Source: Siphonodentalium dalli (Eukaryota; Mollusca; Scaphopoda; Gadilida; Siphonodentaliidae). From it: a DNA stretch of 64,000 bases. Positions 9,976 to 20,445 of the stretch are shown one piece after another. Made by a program: the position numbers and the translations under genes. The stretch's first letter is position 1. Every line of letters begins with the position of its first letter. The notes beneath the pieces are model-generated. The model was not told the origin of the DNA and ran no database searches. It saw only the letters and a program-made list of their open reading frames with translations. The stretch is taken from positions 160,785,465-160,849,464 of the forward strand of contig CP136068.1 of NCBI GenBank assembly GCA_032622095.1, read 5' to 3'.

Positions 9976-10895
9976 AGGCCCATTTAATTTTCGAGTCACC
10001 AATTATATTTTATAGTGCGTTTTAATAACAATCTATTTTATACGGTTTTAATAACAATCTATGACATAAAATATGATTACAGTAATTCATCACAATTTGT
10101 AACGTCTGTGTCTCAAAAGGTGACCATAAGTAATAGCAAATAGTTGAAATCATAGAAACATTTCCCTCGTTTTGCTCCCAGAATGCAACATAATTCAAAC
10201 TAAGATATAAAGCTATTGCCTTTCCATTAAAAATAATAGACTTTGCAGTACAATCCAAATGAAATTTAAGCTCAGAAAACACATCGGAACCTAAACAAAA
10301 ACACACTGTTCACAGTTTATTACACCATATAAGTTGATCATACAATGTTTTGGAGCTTCCTCTTTCATGTGGTATATACTATGGCATATATGTGACCCGC
10401 CATATCAAATCCAGTCGTAAGTCGGGATTTTTTTTACCCTGTGCCAATGTATTCTCTTATATATGCGAATCGACCATATGTCGCCTCACATATATAAGAG
10501 AATGCATTGGCCTAACAATTTTTTATCATTTTTTAAAAATAAATGTTTCTTACAATTTTTAGGACATAAAATAAAAAAACATCCATTACCCTGCAGGGAG
10601 CCCCACACATATATAGAAGCATATAGAAGAGTGTCGTCTGCTCATGTTTGTCTGGGGCTCTGTATGGGTGAAATTATAAAATTGTTAAAGAATACAAGAA
10701 AAAATTATTAAAATTGTAAATAATTGTTAGGCCAATGCATTCTCTTATATATGCGAGGCGACCTATGGTCGACTCGCATATATAAGAGAATGCATTGACA
10801 CAGGGTAAAAAAATCCCGACTTACGACTGGATTTGATATGGCGGGTCATATATTTTCTATAATGTGATCTGGGGGTTCGCGAATTTAGTGGGCCT
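9976..10895. mobile_element. MITE of the GCCCACTTAATTTTCG family, interrupted by another MITE
   Basis: The left end is AGGCCCATTTAATTTTCGAG. The right end is GCGAATTTAGTGGGCCT followed by TTAA at 10896-10899. The internal block GTATATACTATGG (about 10372-10384) matches 3578-3590 of the copy at 3323-3641. A nested-palindrome element has inserted at TATA near 10390. The right end lies only 18 bases before the CTLD exon 3 start. Confidence 0.7.
10390..10857. mobile_element. Nested-palindrome MITE, copy 2, shell TGTGACCCGCCATATC
   Basis: The outer inverted repeats (about 48 bases) start TGTGACCCGCCATATCAAAT and run through AAGTCGGGATTTTTTT directly into CCCTGTG. The mirror image follows the second core, ending ATATGGCGGGTCA near 10857. 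The core palindromes are at 10443-10511 (three substitutions) and 10731-10799. The spacer holds an extra insert (10561-10675, CATCCATTACCCTGCAGGGA ... GTCTGGGGCTCTGTATGGGT) that is also in the truncated copy at 26245-26490. The flanks share TATA, suggesting a TA or TATA target. Confidence 0.9.
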
Positions 10896-10913
10896 TTAAC
10901 AATCCTTCCTCAG

Positions 10914-11161
10914 ATCTGGACATTGATTATTTCGGGATTGGTGGAAACGACCTGGTTATTGATGGTGACTGGAAATGGGCTTCACGTGACGGCGAGGACA
11001 ATATTACCTGGACATCATGGTATCCCGGGGAGCCAAACAATTTTGCTCTGTGGCCTTGGACAGGCAACGAAGATTGCATTCAGATCTGGATAAATGATGT
11101 TGCAACCTGGAACGACAAATCGTGCGAATCTGTGTGTGCTTTTGTCTGCGAGAAACTGTAA
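10914..11161 (+). CDS. C-type lectin-domain gene (gene 1), last CTLD exon with stop
   Basis: The acceptor CAATCCTTCCTCAG ends at 10913. The first two bases complete the Asp codon split with exon 2. It reads DLDIDYFGIGGND, then WKWASRDGE, WTSWYPGEPNN, NEDCIQIW, TWNDKSCESVC and AFVCEKL, then TAA at 11159-11161. EPN, the E of NEDC and the WND triplet are the Ca2+/sugar site of CTLDs; EPN is usually mannose-type and WND is the classic beta-4 motif. EDC pairs with KSC, and EHC (exon 2) with the final FVC. The joined three-exon domain is about 142 residues, a normal CTLD size. The stop overlaps a perfect donor (CT|GTAAGT at 11158), so a further exon cannot be fully excluded. The product is probably a secreted Ca2+-dependent lectin, perhaps in recognition or adhesion (inference). 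Confidence 0.93.
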
Positions 11162-12037
11162 GTTTTGTATGTCTTAATTTAAAGAGGCTTTCCATCGATC
11201 GGAGGGAAGGGGATGGGGGTTAGACTCGTCCCTGGCTCATATGTGAAACACTACGGTGATATCGCTCTGTGGCGTGCCCTCCTATAATATCGACGTCCAA
11301 AGCAGAGCGATGGCAAGGTTTATAGTCCGGGGACCAGTCAAGATGGGGGTGGGCAGCGTGGACATTCCATCTGCTCTATATGTCATGCCATTGAGCCAGG
11401 TAAAGTTCTCAATTTTGATACAGCTCTTTGAGTTTGAATCTTTCAACAGTTTTATGTTAACTGAAACTTCCAATAGTTGACAACAGCCTAGCGACCTACA
11501 TGTATTATGCACACGATTCACGATACTGAATCGGGGTTCACGATTAGATACCGATCAGTCTACCACCTAATACTCCCACGATTTAATAGTTTATGCTACT
11601 GAATCGGTGTTCACTTTTAGATAGTGATTGGTGTACACTCGGGACCACACGTGCCACGCGGTGTTATAGGATTGTTTAAAAATGAGTTAATCGAAAGGGG
11701 GATAACTCAATATAGAACGTATATTTGACTAAATAACGTGTAGCACTCCCAGGTTTCCTTTTCACTAAGTAATAACTCTTAGACATGATGATAGTTATGC
11801 AATACAAGTAAACATGTATACCAGCAGTCACGGAGTTATATGCATTAAAACTTCTCTACAATTATTCTAAGCTGATTTCCTTTGTCTCATACCGATTGGT
11901 TAAGCCAGGAGACAATGGGTGTGCGCCCAGGTGTGTAATGATTCCGTATGACTCACGCCACTGAGACATAGGCGTCTAATAAGCCGAATGGTTCCAATTT
12001 CCCCTTACATCCAAAAATAATGAGTTGAAGATCTTGT
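11162..12037. other. 3' flank of gene 1, no polyadenylation signal recognised
   Basis: The sequence after the stop is AT-rich. No clear AATAAA is seen in the first several hundred bases, so the 3' UTR end is unknown. The ORFs at 11256-11521 overlap on opposite strands and look random. Confidence 0.4.
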
Positions 12038-12325
12038 ATATCACATGAAAAAACTAAAGCTTTATGCCTTTTTAGCAAATCAAAATCTTTAAAAGAAGCT
12101 GAAAAATACATGGCATTGGCTGAGATGCTTCACAGTATTGCGCGCTCTGCCTTGCGACGAAACACATTGTCCCCAATTCGTCTCTTTGTTTTTGTACCTA
12201 TTTTCGTTAGTGCAACGAAGTTAGAGCCAAGTATCCCGGAAAGCACGCGGAGATTACCCACTAGTGAGAAATAAGAAGATATCTAATGGATTTTTCAATG
12301 ATATTATAGGGGTTTCATGTGATAT
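12038..12325. mobile_element. MITE with ATATCACATGAAA ends, copy 1
   Basis: The left end ATATCACATGAAA mirrors the right end TTTCATGTGATAT. The interior words AAAGCTTTATGCCTTTTTAG and GTTAGTGCAACGAAGTT recur at 41605-42020 (same strand) and 48843-49277 (reversed). There are no coding motifs, and the target duplication is unclear. Confidence 0.75.
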
Positions 12326-12922
12326 ATTATTATCATACGCGTGCTATACAGACAATGAGTCAAAGATGATCAATCAAATTACAACTGGAATACAATCTCC
12401 TTTTGGACATTTTTATAAGGAGAGATAATGGTTCGTGGAATTACAAAATAAGTTTTATCGAACATACTCACGGCTGACCAGCTGTTTTGGATAGTGTTAG
12501 AAACGGAGAAGACAGAAACAGATTATATCGCCACATCTTTGGTCATATATAGATCCACCGGTACTTTTGATGTGCAATAAAGTTAACAATTTTTATTTCT
12601 GAACATCTTCGTGATTTAGTCATTATAATTATTCCAAAAGGCAGTATATTTAGTGGTGGGTAGTTGGATCCGGTTATAACACCTTCTGATTTAGTTAAAA
12701 CATGATACTCATTTTGAAATGTAATCATAACTTCGCATGCCACGTTTTACATAGACTGAGAACAAATCGCTATCTAATCGTGAGCCATTTCTATATATTG
12801 TTTTATACATGTATATAATCATTGGTGTATTGGCTGATGAAACACACTACATAAAATCCAGCGTTCAGAATATAAGAATATTTTGTAGCGCATTAACCAT
12901 TCCATGAAAATTTGCGAAAACC

Positions 12923-13048
12923 CTGTGTCAATGAATTATCTTATATTAGGGAGCCTCAACTATAAAATATAATGCATTAGCCTAACAATGTTGACATTGA
13001 CATTGTAAACCAGTGCATTCGCTTACACAAATAAGAGAGTGCTTACCT
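12923..13048. mobile_element. Old, degraded nested-palindrome MITE
   Basis: GCGAAAACCCTGTGTCAATG matches the inner shell plus core start of the 49.4-kb copy. Fragments of two palindromes follow (AATGCATTAGCC, CCAGTGCATTCGCTTAC). It is heavily mutated. The rest of 12326-13670 shows nothing recognisable. Confidence 0.65.
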
Positions 13049-13675
13049 ACTACTAAGATAAAGACATATTCTGGACTTGTTCGGGTGCGTGAAACTAATA
13101 AGTGGGTACTCATGCGCTATGCCAACTGTGGGAATTTAGCATTCTACTAACATCGCCGAAAATCTCAAGAAATCGACCATACCCACTCCATAGATATCAC
13201 CGTCTGAACTAAGCTTATTTGTAAATATTTACATCTCGATTCGGGACGCAACAATCGGCGTTAAACTAACGCAAATGATTTCGCCATCGGGACTCAGCAT
13301 TGCATTGAATTAAAATATAAGAATGACATTTTGTGTGCTGTAAATTTGGATTAGTATTCGTAACAATAACTACTTTGAGCAAGATTATTCTCATTTTCTA
13401 TTTGATCACCCAACGGGAGTGTTTCACATCACTTTAAGATGTTCACAATAATTTTAGCCGATCGTTATTGGTGATGTTATACATGTATATATGTTGCTCA
13501 GCTATTCACAGTGTGGGCTGGATCGATAGATATACATAATTATTTGTATATGAAGTATTAGAAAGAAGTGGATTGAAGTAGATTTAGTATAACGGGTACG
13601 CAGTATAGGTCAGTACAAAGCAGGGTGTGAGGTGGCATATCAAATGTATCTGACAAAATCAGCAAACAGTTAATA

Positions 13676-13770
13676 TGATTGAAGAGATTTGTATTCTGCC
13701 AGTGCTTGATGATCACCATACGGTTCATATGAATGAAGATATTTGTATTCTGCCAGTGCTTCATTGTTCG
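13676..13770. repeat. Two-copy tandem repeat, about 57 bp
   Basis: GATTTGTATTCTGCCAGTGC is followed by GATATTTGTATTCTGCCAGTGC-type sequence (TGAAGATATTTGTATTCTGC), each with a similar lead-in. The KHWQNTN peptide repeat seen on the minus strand is only this. Confidence 0.7.
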
Positions 13771-13949
13771 ACGTTGGAGCGAATTTTCCAATCTAAACAT
13801 CTTAAATACATGTAGTAAACATGTTATTATATAATATCCTCTATCTTTTTCAGATGCTCTACTGATGATTGATAGTCATTATATGGTTGTTATCTGGTCT
13901 GCAACAGCTCAAACTCCATGCATGGTTTACCTCCCTTGATGACTCCATA

Positions 13950-14460
13950 GGACCGCTGCCACAGGCAACAGTTTACACACATTGTGTGGACATCCGGAAT
14001 ATTATTGATTACCCCGTGTTCACATATTACAGGTGTTTATCTACCCGAAGTCAGTCGTATCCCATGAGGCCAAAGGCCGAATGTGATACGGCTGGCTGAG
14101 GGTAGGTAAAACTCCGTACTACTTGTTTTTATGTGTAAGCAATTTTTACTAAGTGGGTGTCTGACCAGGTAACACGTTGTCCAAACGAAGTGAACACCAA
14201 ACCTGGCACACCATAATGACAAAAACAAGTCAAAGTGAGATGCCGGCAGGTAAACCAGAGGCCTTTTGGAAAAGTCAAATAGGACCGCTGCCACATGCAA
14301 CATTTTACACACATTGTGTGGACATCCGCGATATTATTAGTTACCCCTTCTCTGCTCACGTAATACATGTTTTTACCTACCCAAAGTCAGTCGTATCCCA
14401 TGAGGCCAAATGCCGAATGTGATACGGCTGGCTGAGGGTAGGTAAAGCTCCGTACGGAGT
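13950..14460. repeat. Tandem duplication of an approximately 175-bp unit (spacing about 335)
   Basis: GGACCGCTGCCACAGGCAAC ... CCCATGAGGCCAAAGGCCGA ... GAGGGTAGGTAAAACTCCGTA (about 13951-14120) recurs as GGACCGCTGCCACATGCAAC ... GAGGGTAGGTAAAGCTCCGTA (about 14282-14455). It is probably part of a mobile element. Confidence 0.85.
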
Positions 14461-14490
14461 TTTACCTACCCTCAGCCAGCCGTATCACGT
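14418..14490. repeat. Near-perfect 70-bp palindrome
   Basis: GTGATACGGCTGGCTGAGGG...GCTCCGTAC meets its mirror GTACGGAGTTTTACCTACCC...CAGCCGTATCAC with about one mismatch and no loop. It joins the end of the tandem unit to an inverted copy of itself. Confidence 0.92.
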
Positions 14491-14514
14491 GACGATTTTA
14501 TCTATTGACCTTAA

Positions 14515-14817
14515 AGGTTCTCAATCCGATCACACGCTCTTAAATTAACTGACGGTCTTGCAGATAAAGATGGATAACTCTAAAATCAAGTGGTAATAAT
14601 AACCACTTGATTTTAGATTTATCCATCTTTATCTGCAAGACCGTCCGTTTGACCTCGTGCTTCTGGCCCACAAACAATTGAAATAAGAAATTGCAAAAAT
14701 CGATATCTGATCACTCAGAGCTTTGATGGGTAGGTTCCTCGACTCGAATCAAATATTTTTTACCTCTCAAGGCCAAAGAAATAGTAATTTAGGAGCGTCT
14801 GATCGGATTGAGTACCT
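14515..14817. mobile_element. TTAA-flanked MITE (GTACTCAATCC family), compact copy
   Basis: TTAA 14511-14514, then AGGTTCTCAATCCGATCA; the right end is TGATCGGATTGAGTACCT, then TTAA 14818-14821. The interior has a strong hairpin (AAGATGGATAACTCTAAAAT against ATTTTAGATTTATCCATCTT, about 14565-14630). It is the parent form of the minisatellite-bearing copy at 7554-8481. Confidence 0.85.
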
Positions 14818-15339
14818 TTAACAGTAATATTCATATCAACATATCCATTCCCCATAGAAATGAATAGGGAAATTTGAACCTGATATTTCAGTATTTGTTC
14901 ATTTTGAACTACATAAATTCATGTACTGTTTGATATTTCAACCATAACAACAGATTTCACCATAATAACTGAACACAAATTAAATTGTCGCAAGTATTAA
15001 CAAATACTCAGATCGAAACTGAAATCACTTCTCCCGTTTGTTTGACAAATACACAATACGGAAACGTTTCTGTGTGGTTCCCAGAAATATCAAGGGGCTC
15101 AATGTTGACCACACACTGCAGGTTTATCGCGTGCTGCTATCGACCAATCAAATTTAAGATAGCATACTAATCAACAGATAATATTATTTATTATATACTT
15201 GCCCATGAAGTATAAGGTTTTAGCAGTGAGATATAAGTGATATCCCACTAGTGTGTGATATCAGCTTGAAATTTCTGATGTATTGGCATTCATTGGGGGC
15301 CATAGGCAAGTAACTAAAGTATATAATAAACAGAATATC

Positions 15340-15495
15340 CACACTCTTTCTGTGGATATGGGTTAAATCTCATTCGTGATAACAAAACATTTGAATTTCC
15401 ACTCGTGGCTAAAGCCACTCGTGGAAATTCAATGTTTTGTCTTCACTCATGAGATATAACCCATATCCCAGTATCCACTGAAAAATTGTGGATAT
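15340..15495. repeat. Large imperfect palindrome
   Basis: GGATATGGGTTAAATCTCAT (15354) mirrors ATGAGATATAACCCATATCC (15449-15468), and AAACATTTGAATTTCCACTC mirrors GAGTGGAAATTC-type sequence around the centre CGTGGCTAAAGCCACTCG. The arms are about 60 bases, and the outer words TGTGGAT also mirror. It is a foldback element or MITE. Confidence 0.85.
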
Positions 15496-16129
15496 CCTCT
15501 ATATATTTACATAGCCTGTCTGTTTTACACTAAATCCTGTTTGGTGATGGGTCAATTGCCAATAATGCAGAGATCTATCGAGTGTAACACTAACCGGAAG
15601 TTACAATCTGTTGACATAATCTGACCAAATTAATCACCAAAAGAGATCAGCAGAATAATTGGGCGTGCTTTTCAAAGTTCAGCCAAATTGCATCTGAAGC
15701 CAGTTATTTATATCAATCACGTAGTCGTAGCTAAGAGTTTAGAAATAGTTTTTCGGGCTGACTTAATGTGCTGCGTGGGCTAGTCTCAAAGTAATCGGCA
15801 ATTTTGTGAAAATAAATAAGAATACACACTGCTTTTTTATGGGAAAAGCTATGTAAAAATAAGAAATGAATGTAGTTTGGGGGATACGACGCTGTGGTCG
15901 TTGTGGGCACGTTCTGTTACAAACGGAATGTTATGTGAAGGCTTTTTATTCGCTGTAGTATTGTTATGAGTGTAATTTGGCTGTGTATGGTGATGCGCGA
16001 TCACAATGTGTTCACACAACAAAAAAAAAATCCCGGATAAATAGTGGATTTGCAATGTCAAATTCAACTATAATAGTTAATAAAACTATAATAGTTGAAT
16101 TCATGATTTGCCTGTCTGTCAATAGACCC

Positions 16130-16930
16130 GTTATCACCGTAACACTGTGGAACTATGTGCGATGTACTCTGCAGAAGGAAGTGTGATCATAATGGGGGAC
16201 TTTAACGCTCACATACCGAAAGGGTCAACCACTGCGCCCATTGATCTCAATGATCGTTCCGAATTATTTCTTCAGTTTTTGGATAATTGTGAACTGATTT
16301 CCACAACAGCAAGCAACGTGTGCGGCGGTAATGAATACTCTCACATACCATATTGTTTAACAAACAAGCCCCCTCTCATTGCTCATATTTTGGTGTCTTC
16401 ACGTGATAGAGACTTAATAAAAAAAAAGCTGGATTCTGTCTGACAATGCAATCAATACTTCGAATCATATGCCAGTAACATGCAAGATGACACTCCCGGA
16501 CATTTCTAATAATATTCAGCCAACACAAACAAAAATAGCTTACTTGTGGAGCCGCATGGACACAATTTTGTATAAAAACACTTTGGATGTGAGATGCGCT
16601 GATCTGTGTAATGATGTAATCGCGTGATCCATTCCAAGCACGATATCGCATTTTTCTATGACGACATTGCAGACGCATTGCATGCAACTGCATCTTCTGC
16701 CGTTCCAGTTAGATCTACACGACAACACAGAAAGCCCTTTTGGAATTCCGAACTAGATAATCTTAAAAAACACTCATTTTCCATGTATCGCGCGTGGTCA
16801 GAAGACGACAAGCCACGTAGCGCATGCAAACGGACGTATGTGGATCACAAGCAAGCAAAGCGTGATTTTAGGCGGGTAGATAGGCATGTAGTTCGAAATT
16901 ATCAAGGAAAGCTACACACAACCATAAGTT
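16130..16930 (+). mobile_element. LINE fragment: endonuclease C-terminal half and EN-RT linker
   Basis: VIIMGDFNAHI (about 16185-16217) is the GDFNAH motif of LINE apurinic-like endonucleases. LDNCELISTTASNV and NEYSHIPYC follow, then in another frame NTSNHMPVTCKM (about 16450-16485), the SDH-PV catalytic-His motif. Farther on, KPFWNSELDNLKKHSFSMYR and SACKRTYVDHKQAKRDFRR (about 16730-16885) match the linker before RT. At least two frameshifts and an internal TGA (16443) show decay, and no RT follows. Clade not determined. Confidence 0.8.
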
Positions 16931-17570
16931 ATTCTGGCGTTCATTGCGACCACAACAAGGAGCATGTTGTTATTATATGCTCACAAATTAGATGGGAAAT
17001 TCCTCACATTTCTGTGATAGGGGTCGTAGATGAATTAGCCCTATTTATATTAGTGTATTCCTATATGATTTGCGCTTAAGCGACTTTCATTCTTTTTTCG
17101 AACCTTTATCAACTGGTGTAAGAATAAACTTCTTTGGTCCGCTGATAGTCGATTATTTTTTTTTGTCTGGCCTAAACTGACACAGCTCACAGTGAATTGT
17201 CAAATACCAGCGTACTGATGAGCGCGCGTTCACTATCAGTAATCATGTTGAGATCACAGTAATCTGCGACACGTGACTTTACATAAATCTGTATACAGAT
17301 CTACAGCAATGTAAATATACCTTTCACTGTTTAAGTTTATTGTATGTGTATGTCACCATTATGATAATCAAAACTGTTTTAATTATTGACAAATTATCAA
17401 TAATTTAAATATTTTTAATTCCTAATTTTTATTTCATCATTATTAACCATAAATATATTTAATTTGCTAATTTTTATTTTTCAATAAAATAATCATATAC
17501 ATGATGTGTTTATCTTTATTTTAATAAACATGTGTAAGTGATTTCCGGCGGTTTCTGGTGGATAATAGCG
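16931..17570. other. AT-rich sequence, nothing recognised
   Basis: This is the downstream flank of the LINE fragment. AATAAAAT near 17482 is not tied to any gene. Confidence 0.35.
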
Positions 17571-17574
17571 TAAC

Positions 17575-17672
17575 GTGTTTTATATAAAATACTAGTGTGC
17601 ACAAATAAACATGCAACATGTTTTAATATATAAAACACTAGTGTGTGCATATAGACATGCAACATGTTTTGT
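17575..17672. repeat. Two-copy tandem repeat, about 48 bp
   Basis: TATATAAAATACTAGTGTGC...ACATGCAACATGTTTT is followed by TATATAAAACACTAGTGTGT...ACATGCAACATGTTTT. Confidence 0.8.
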
Positions 17673-18157
17673 AGCTGTTTCGTTATATATACATATATTT
17701 TGCATAATAGTTATTTAACAAGATTTAGAGTGAAGAAACGATAACGGAAGCAATTCGCACCGCAACCGTATTTATGCTAGGTGCATGCATGTATCAGACT
17801 ATTTATTGCATAATTTGAGACTTTCTAAATACGATCTTTCGGACGTGCGTAGCGGATATGCTGTTGTTAACGGATGATATTGTCACTTTGACGTAAATCG
17901 CAAGGTTTAATCGTCAATGTATAATTTAGGCGAATACTCGCACCTAATTCTGTTTTAAAATGAGCAAAAATACAATAGCGCATAAAATCTAACAAACATG
18001 GGCCTACAAAACATATGATGGTTTTATTTGATTTATATATAACGTATCTGGTATCAATAAGGCAGTTTTCGTGGCAAAAATTCCGATTAAAAAGCCAGGT
18101 GTACGGTAGTATTATACGTAGCCAGTGGGCAACAGCTAGTGTGTCGTATGACATAAC

Positions 18158-18190
18158 GTCGGCTGTATTCAAAGACCTCGTAAAATCGAG
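18158..18190 (-). repeat. Inverted fragment of dispersed repeat R (end piece)
   Basis: ACGTCGGCTGTATTCAAAGA...CCTCGTAAAA is the reverse complement of the end of repeat R at 24419-24452 and 52080-52113. Confidence 0.8.
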
Positions 18191-18410
18191 TTTACCGCCC
18201 AAATAAAATTTTACGGGAGAGACAAAAAACTTATTAGCGCATGTCTCAGAGCTTGATCGGGGAAGTTGATGAACACGTACACATTCTACCGTTCAATGAA
18301 TACTTATTATAGATGCATATGTTCATTAAAGTTGTAAATGAGGAGAAAATATGCGGTTTTATCCAAACGATTTTTCTGAATTAATATTAGTTAGGCGACA
18401 TTTTTTTACG

Positions 18411-18610
18411 ATATTTTGATTTTTATGCGAGGTCTCTGAGATGACACTTTACGTCTCGGCGTTCGATGCGAGGTTATGCAATCGTCACCACTATGAAACT
18501 ATCCTCATTAAGCTTTCAGCTACTAAATGTGTATTACCGTTGCTTTGTAACTTTTGTCGTGATGACGGGAAGATTGTTGTGGTGTCACACTCATCCGACA
18601 TGATTTCCTC
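18411..18610. repeat. Dispersed repeat R, part A
   Basis: ATTTTGATTTTTATGCGAGG...TCTCTGAGATGACACTTTAC...GATTGTTGTGGTGTCACACTC matches 51091-51330 at high identity. In the 51-kb copy part B follows directly. Here part B is 5.2 kb away at 23826-24452, same strand, so this copy was probably opened by later insertions. Confidence 0.85.
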
Positions 18611-18779
18611 ACTCAAGCGTAAGCACTCAGGGAAGTTAACATTCTCAAAGCTCGAAATGTCCTGACAATCCGCCTCTGTATTATTGAGATACAATGCAAT
18701 ATATACGTCAGGGGAACTTACTTATTTTGAGATGGTTGCAAATAATAGTGAACTTCTCCGGACAGCTCTAAGTATGGAC

Positions 18780-19152
18780 TTTCGTTTTAACTCACATGCA
18801 GTTGTTGCCGGCAATGTTGTTATTGGTGTTGCCGTGATTGGTGTTGTCGTTGTAGTTTTAGTTGTAGTGCTAGTAGTTGTCGTGGTATGAGTTGTAGTGG
18901 TAGAAGTTGTAGTGGTAGTTGTGGTGGGGGTGGTGGTGGTGGTGGGGGTGGTGGTGGTGGTAGTTGTTGTTGTGGTAGTTGTCGTGGTAGTAGTTGTTGT
19001 TGTGGTAGTTGTAGTGCTAGTAGTTGTCGTGGTAGGAGTTGTAGTGGTAGAAGTTGTAGTGGTAGTTGTGGTGGTGGTGGTGGGGGTGGGGGTGGTGGTG
19101 GTAGTAGTTGTTGTTGTGGTAGTTGTAGTGGTAGAAGTTGTAGTGGTAGTTG
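18780..19152. repeat. GTT/GGT-rich simple-repeat tract
   Basis: A strand-asymmetric mix of GTTGTGGTAGTTGTAGTGGT units, about 370 bases. All frames give low-complexity ORFs (poly-Thr on the minus strand; poly-Val and Ser/Cys/Gly on the plus strand). It is not coding. Confidence 0.95.
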
Positions 19153-19219
19153 AGATAACGACTATCTTGATAATCAGCAAGTCTTGAAATAGTGAGCCTG
19201 TCATTTGCAGAATGAGGTC

Positions 19220-19286
19220 CCCAGAGGGTGAATTTAGTGATGCTACCACGCATAGCAGGCTAGCATCACCAAATTCACCCTCTGGG
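19220..19286. repeat. Hairpin, 26-bp arms
   Basis: CCAGAGGGTGAATTTAGTGA mirrors TCACCAAATTCACCCTCTGG; the loop region is TACCACGCATAGCAGGC. One mismatch is seen. Confidence 0.9.
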
Positions 19287-19857
19287 AACATGGGTTGTGG
19301 TTGCCACGTAAACATGAACCCGTTGCTGCAGAGTGCTTTCGATAAATAAAGCGTAAAGGATGATCATGATCTTCGAGTTTGTTGTTGCGTCCCTGTTATC
19401 CCAGTAGACTCCATCATACGAGTTGCCAAACTTTGGAACATGCGACGGGTATATTTCGTCGTTGTTATTTGACGCAGTATAATAATCCCCTAATAAAGTG
19501 GACGGATAATTAGTAAAACTAACACGAAGTATTTGATTGGAAGCTAAAGCGCGTGGTGCAATTATTATGCCTATATACAACCACTAAAGTAGAAATGGTA
19601 CTCGTGATCTCGAAACGTTGACTGGGGTACCCATAATCTCCAAGTCTCGCTTCGTGCTTATCATATGTGTGTCCAAAGCCTCCATTCGAGTGCCCACAAA
19701 CGAACCATGCAAGCAGTGTCCCAAACCACCCAGCGAGTGTCACTAGCTACCCAAAATGAGTGTACCAACAACCCAGCTAGTGTCCCAAACCACACCACAG
19801 AGGTAACTTTTTACGAAGAAGATAATGGTTGAGCCCGGTTTTACCATAACTAAAATA

Positions 19858-19964
19858 AAGAACAATATTATATGGGTGTTCTTATTGGTCGAGCCAATTT
19901 CACATCCCCCCTGGAGGATATGAAATGGCTCGACCAATAAGAATACCCCTATAATATTGTTCTT
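19858..19964. repeat. Hairpin, about 42-bp arms
   Basis: AGAACAATATTATATGGGTG...TTATTGGTCGAGCCA mirrors TGGCTCGACCAATAAGAATA...TATAATATTGTTCT. It is a short palindromic MITE. Confidence 0.9.
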
Positions 19965-20034
19965 ATATATCAGGTATATGTATAGACACTAGATATAAAA
20001 CAGCACACATTGTTAAATATATAACACTAGCCGA

Positions 20035-20445
20035 TGTGCCCGACTTCGTCCGGGCTATATAGAGATTGTTTTGTGATCTCCTCCGCCTGGACAAACTATT
20101 GTTAGATCGGTCCAGAAAAATGCCTAAATGAGCGTATATGAGCGAGGACAAGGTCAATGTCATGAACACGGTCGCACGTGAAATTGGACCCGACCATATT
20201 GTTCCCGGGATCAAAGTACATGTAGTCATCGAGTCAGATCGGTCGAGGTCCAGAAACATGCATATGCGACCGCATATATATATATATGAGCGAGGTCAAG
20301 ATCAAGGACACGGTCGCACGTGAAATTGTTCCCCGTATCAAAGTAGGCCTACATACCAAATTTGAGTCGGATAGGTCGAGTAGTTTTCGAGTCTATAACA
20401 CACAGACAAACAGACAGAAATTCCAAAATATATAGTGGATGTGTA
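20035..20445. repeat. Internally duplicated interspersed repeat ending in ACAGACAAACAGACAG
   Basis: GAGCGAGGACAAGGTCAATG...GGTCGCACGTGAAATTG (20141-20190) recurs as GAGCGAGGTCAAGATCAAGG...GGTCGCACGTGAAATTG (20288-20328). The tail GAGTCTATAACACACAGACA AACAGACAG resembles the short-repeat tail common at LINE/SINE 3' ends. Class uncertain. Confidence 0.6.

Noticed and set aside
11156..11163. Exon 3 continuing through the GTAAGT donor
   Set aside because: Kept only as an alternative: FVCEKL-stop is a normal CTLD end and no downstream exon was recognised.
18722..19315. 197-codon Thr-rich ORF and Val- or Cys/Gly-rich ORFs on the other strand
   Set aside because: All come from the GTT/GGT simple repeat; no start context, domain or splice support.
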